From Candidatus Hydrogenedentota bacterium (GTDB taxonomy: Bacteria; Hydrogenedentota; Hydrogenedentia; Hydrogenedentales; SLHB01), in the NCBI GenBank assembly GCA_007130675.1, contig SLSB01000579.1, positions 1 to 7,149 of the forward strand: a DNA stretch of 7,149 bases. Direction: 5' to 3'. The notes below the pieces were generated by a model. That model ran no database searches. It worked only from the letters and a program-made list of their open reading frames with translations, and was not told the origin of the DNA. Position 1 is the stretch's first letter. Each line of letters begins with the position of its first letter. Positions 6,854 through 7,149 of this stretch are shown one piece after another. Made by a program: the position numbers and the translations under genes.

Positions 6854-7149
6854 ATGTCGGTTACACGCAGGCAATTTCTGGGCACATCCGCCGCGGCGGT
6901 CATTGTGGCGGGAGCGGCGAGCAAAGGCAGAGTCTTTGGCGCAAATGACCGCGTGCGGATGGGCGTCGCGGGCATCCGCGGGAGGGGCGGGTCGCACCTC
7001 GCGGGGTTCAACAGGTGTGACAATTCAGAGGTGGTCGCCATCTGCGACGTCGACAGGCGGGTTCTCGATAGACGTGCAGAATGGATGGAAAACAATTTGG
7101 GCAAACGCCCGAAGACATATGTGGATATGCGCGACATGATCGCCGACGA
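6854..7149 (+). CDS. Tat-exported Gfo/Idh/MocA family oxidoreductase (5' part)
   Basis: The first 98 codons are present and the gene runs off the right edge. The N-terminus is a twin-arginine signal: TRRQFLGTS (4-12, R5-R6), then an Ala/Val-rich core (13-22). This predicts folded export with a bound cofactor. The mature part opens with NDRVRMGVAGIRGRGGSH (31-48), a Rossmann glycine-rich turn. EVVAICDVD (59-67) follows, with D65 at the end of the second strand where the adenosine ribose of NAD(H) is bound. TYVDMRDMIAD (88-98) matches the usual next helix of the family. Typical members are 350-450 residues, so about three quarters is missing. Such enzymes oxidise or rearrange sugars and inositols; the substrate cannot be told. 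The gene follows the kinase by 209 bp on the same strand and could be separately transcribed. Confidence 0.9.
   Translation, partial: MSVTRRQFLGTSAAAVIVAGAASKGRVFGANDRVRMGVAGIRGRGGSHLAGFNRCDNSEVVAICDVDRRVLDRRAEWMENNLGKRPKTYVDMRDMIAD

Noticed and set aside
6685..7137. Minus-strand open frame of 150 codons
   Set aside because: It is antisense to the Gfo/Idh/MocA gene, which has a clear Tat signal, Rossmann motif and ribosome binding site.

Overview
The window looks like a piece of a moderately GC-rich bacterial chromosome from the Planctomycetota/Hydrogenedentota-like part of the tree. This rests on gene content only: a serine/threonine kinase fused to a formylglycine-generating-enzyme-like (FGE/SUMF1) domain, a Tat-exported Gfo/Idh/MocA oxidoreductase, a secreted sialidase-like protein, and long multi-hairpin intergenic repeats. 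No rRNA or other phylogenetic marker is present, so the placement is an inference.

Layout. Positions 1-501 hold no convincing complete gene. They carry two diverged copies of a hairpin-rich repeat about 178 bp long (41-217 and 311-489, about 270 bp apart). The second copy ends 12 bases short of the folD stop codon. Positions 502-3145 are a two-gene minus-strand operon, fhs then folD: formate-tetrahydrofolate ligase and methylene-THF dehydrogenase/methenyl-THF cyclohydrolase. A good sigma70-type promoter lies at 3265-3236, with a 10-bp direct repeat around the predicted transcription start. Positions 3406-4485 (minus) encode a secreted Asp-box (BNR) sialidase-like protein. A 476-bp non-coding, partly pyrimidine-rich gap separates it from a divergent plus-strand gene (4962-6644). 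That gene encodes a 560-residue protein with an N-terminal zinc ribbon, an apparently active Hanks-type kinase and a C-terminal FGE-like domain. From 6854 to the right edge runs the 5' part of a Tat-signal Gfo/Idh/MocA oxidoreductase.

How the genes fit together. Fhs makes 10-formyl-THF from formate, ATP and THF. FolD interconverts 10-formyl-, methenyl- and methylene-THF. Together they form the formate branch of one-carbon metabolism. The sialidase-like protein and the oxidoreductase suggest sugar or glycan processing outside the cytoplasm. The kinase sits between them and could be regulatory, but nothing in the sequence shows a direct link. No complete new system is evident. The most notable items are the zinc-ribbon/kinase/FGE fusion, whose FGE domain lacks the usual catalytic cysteine pair, and the multi-hairpin repeat pair.
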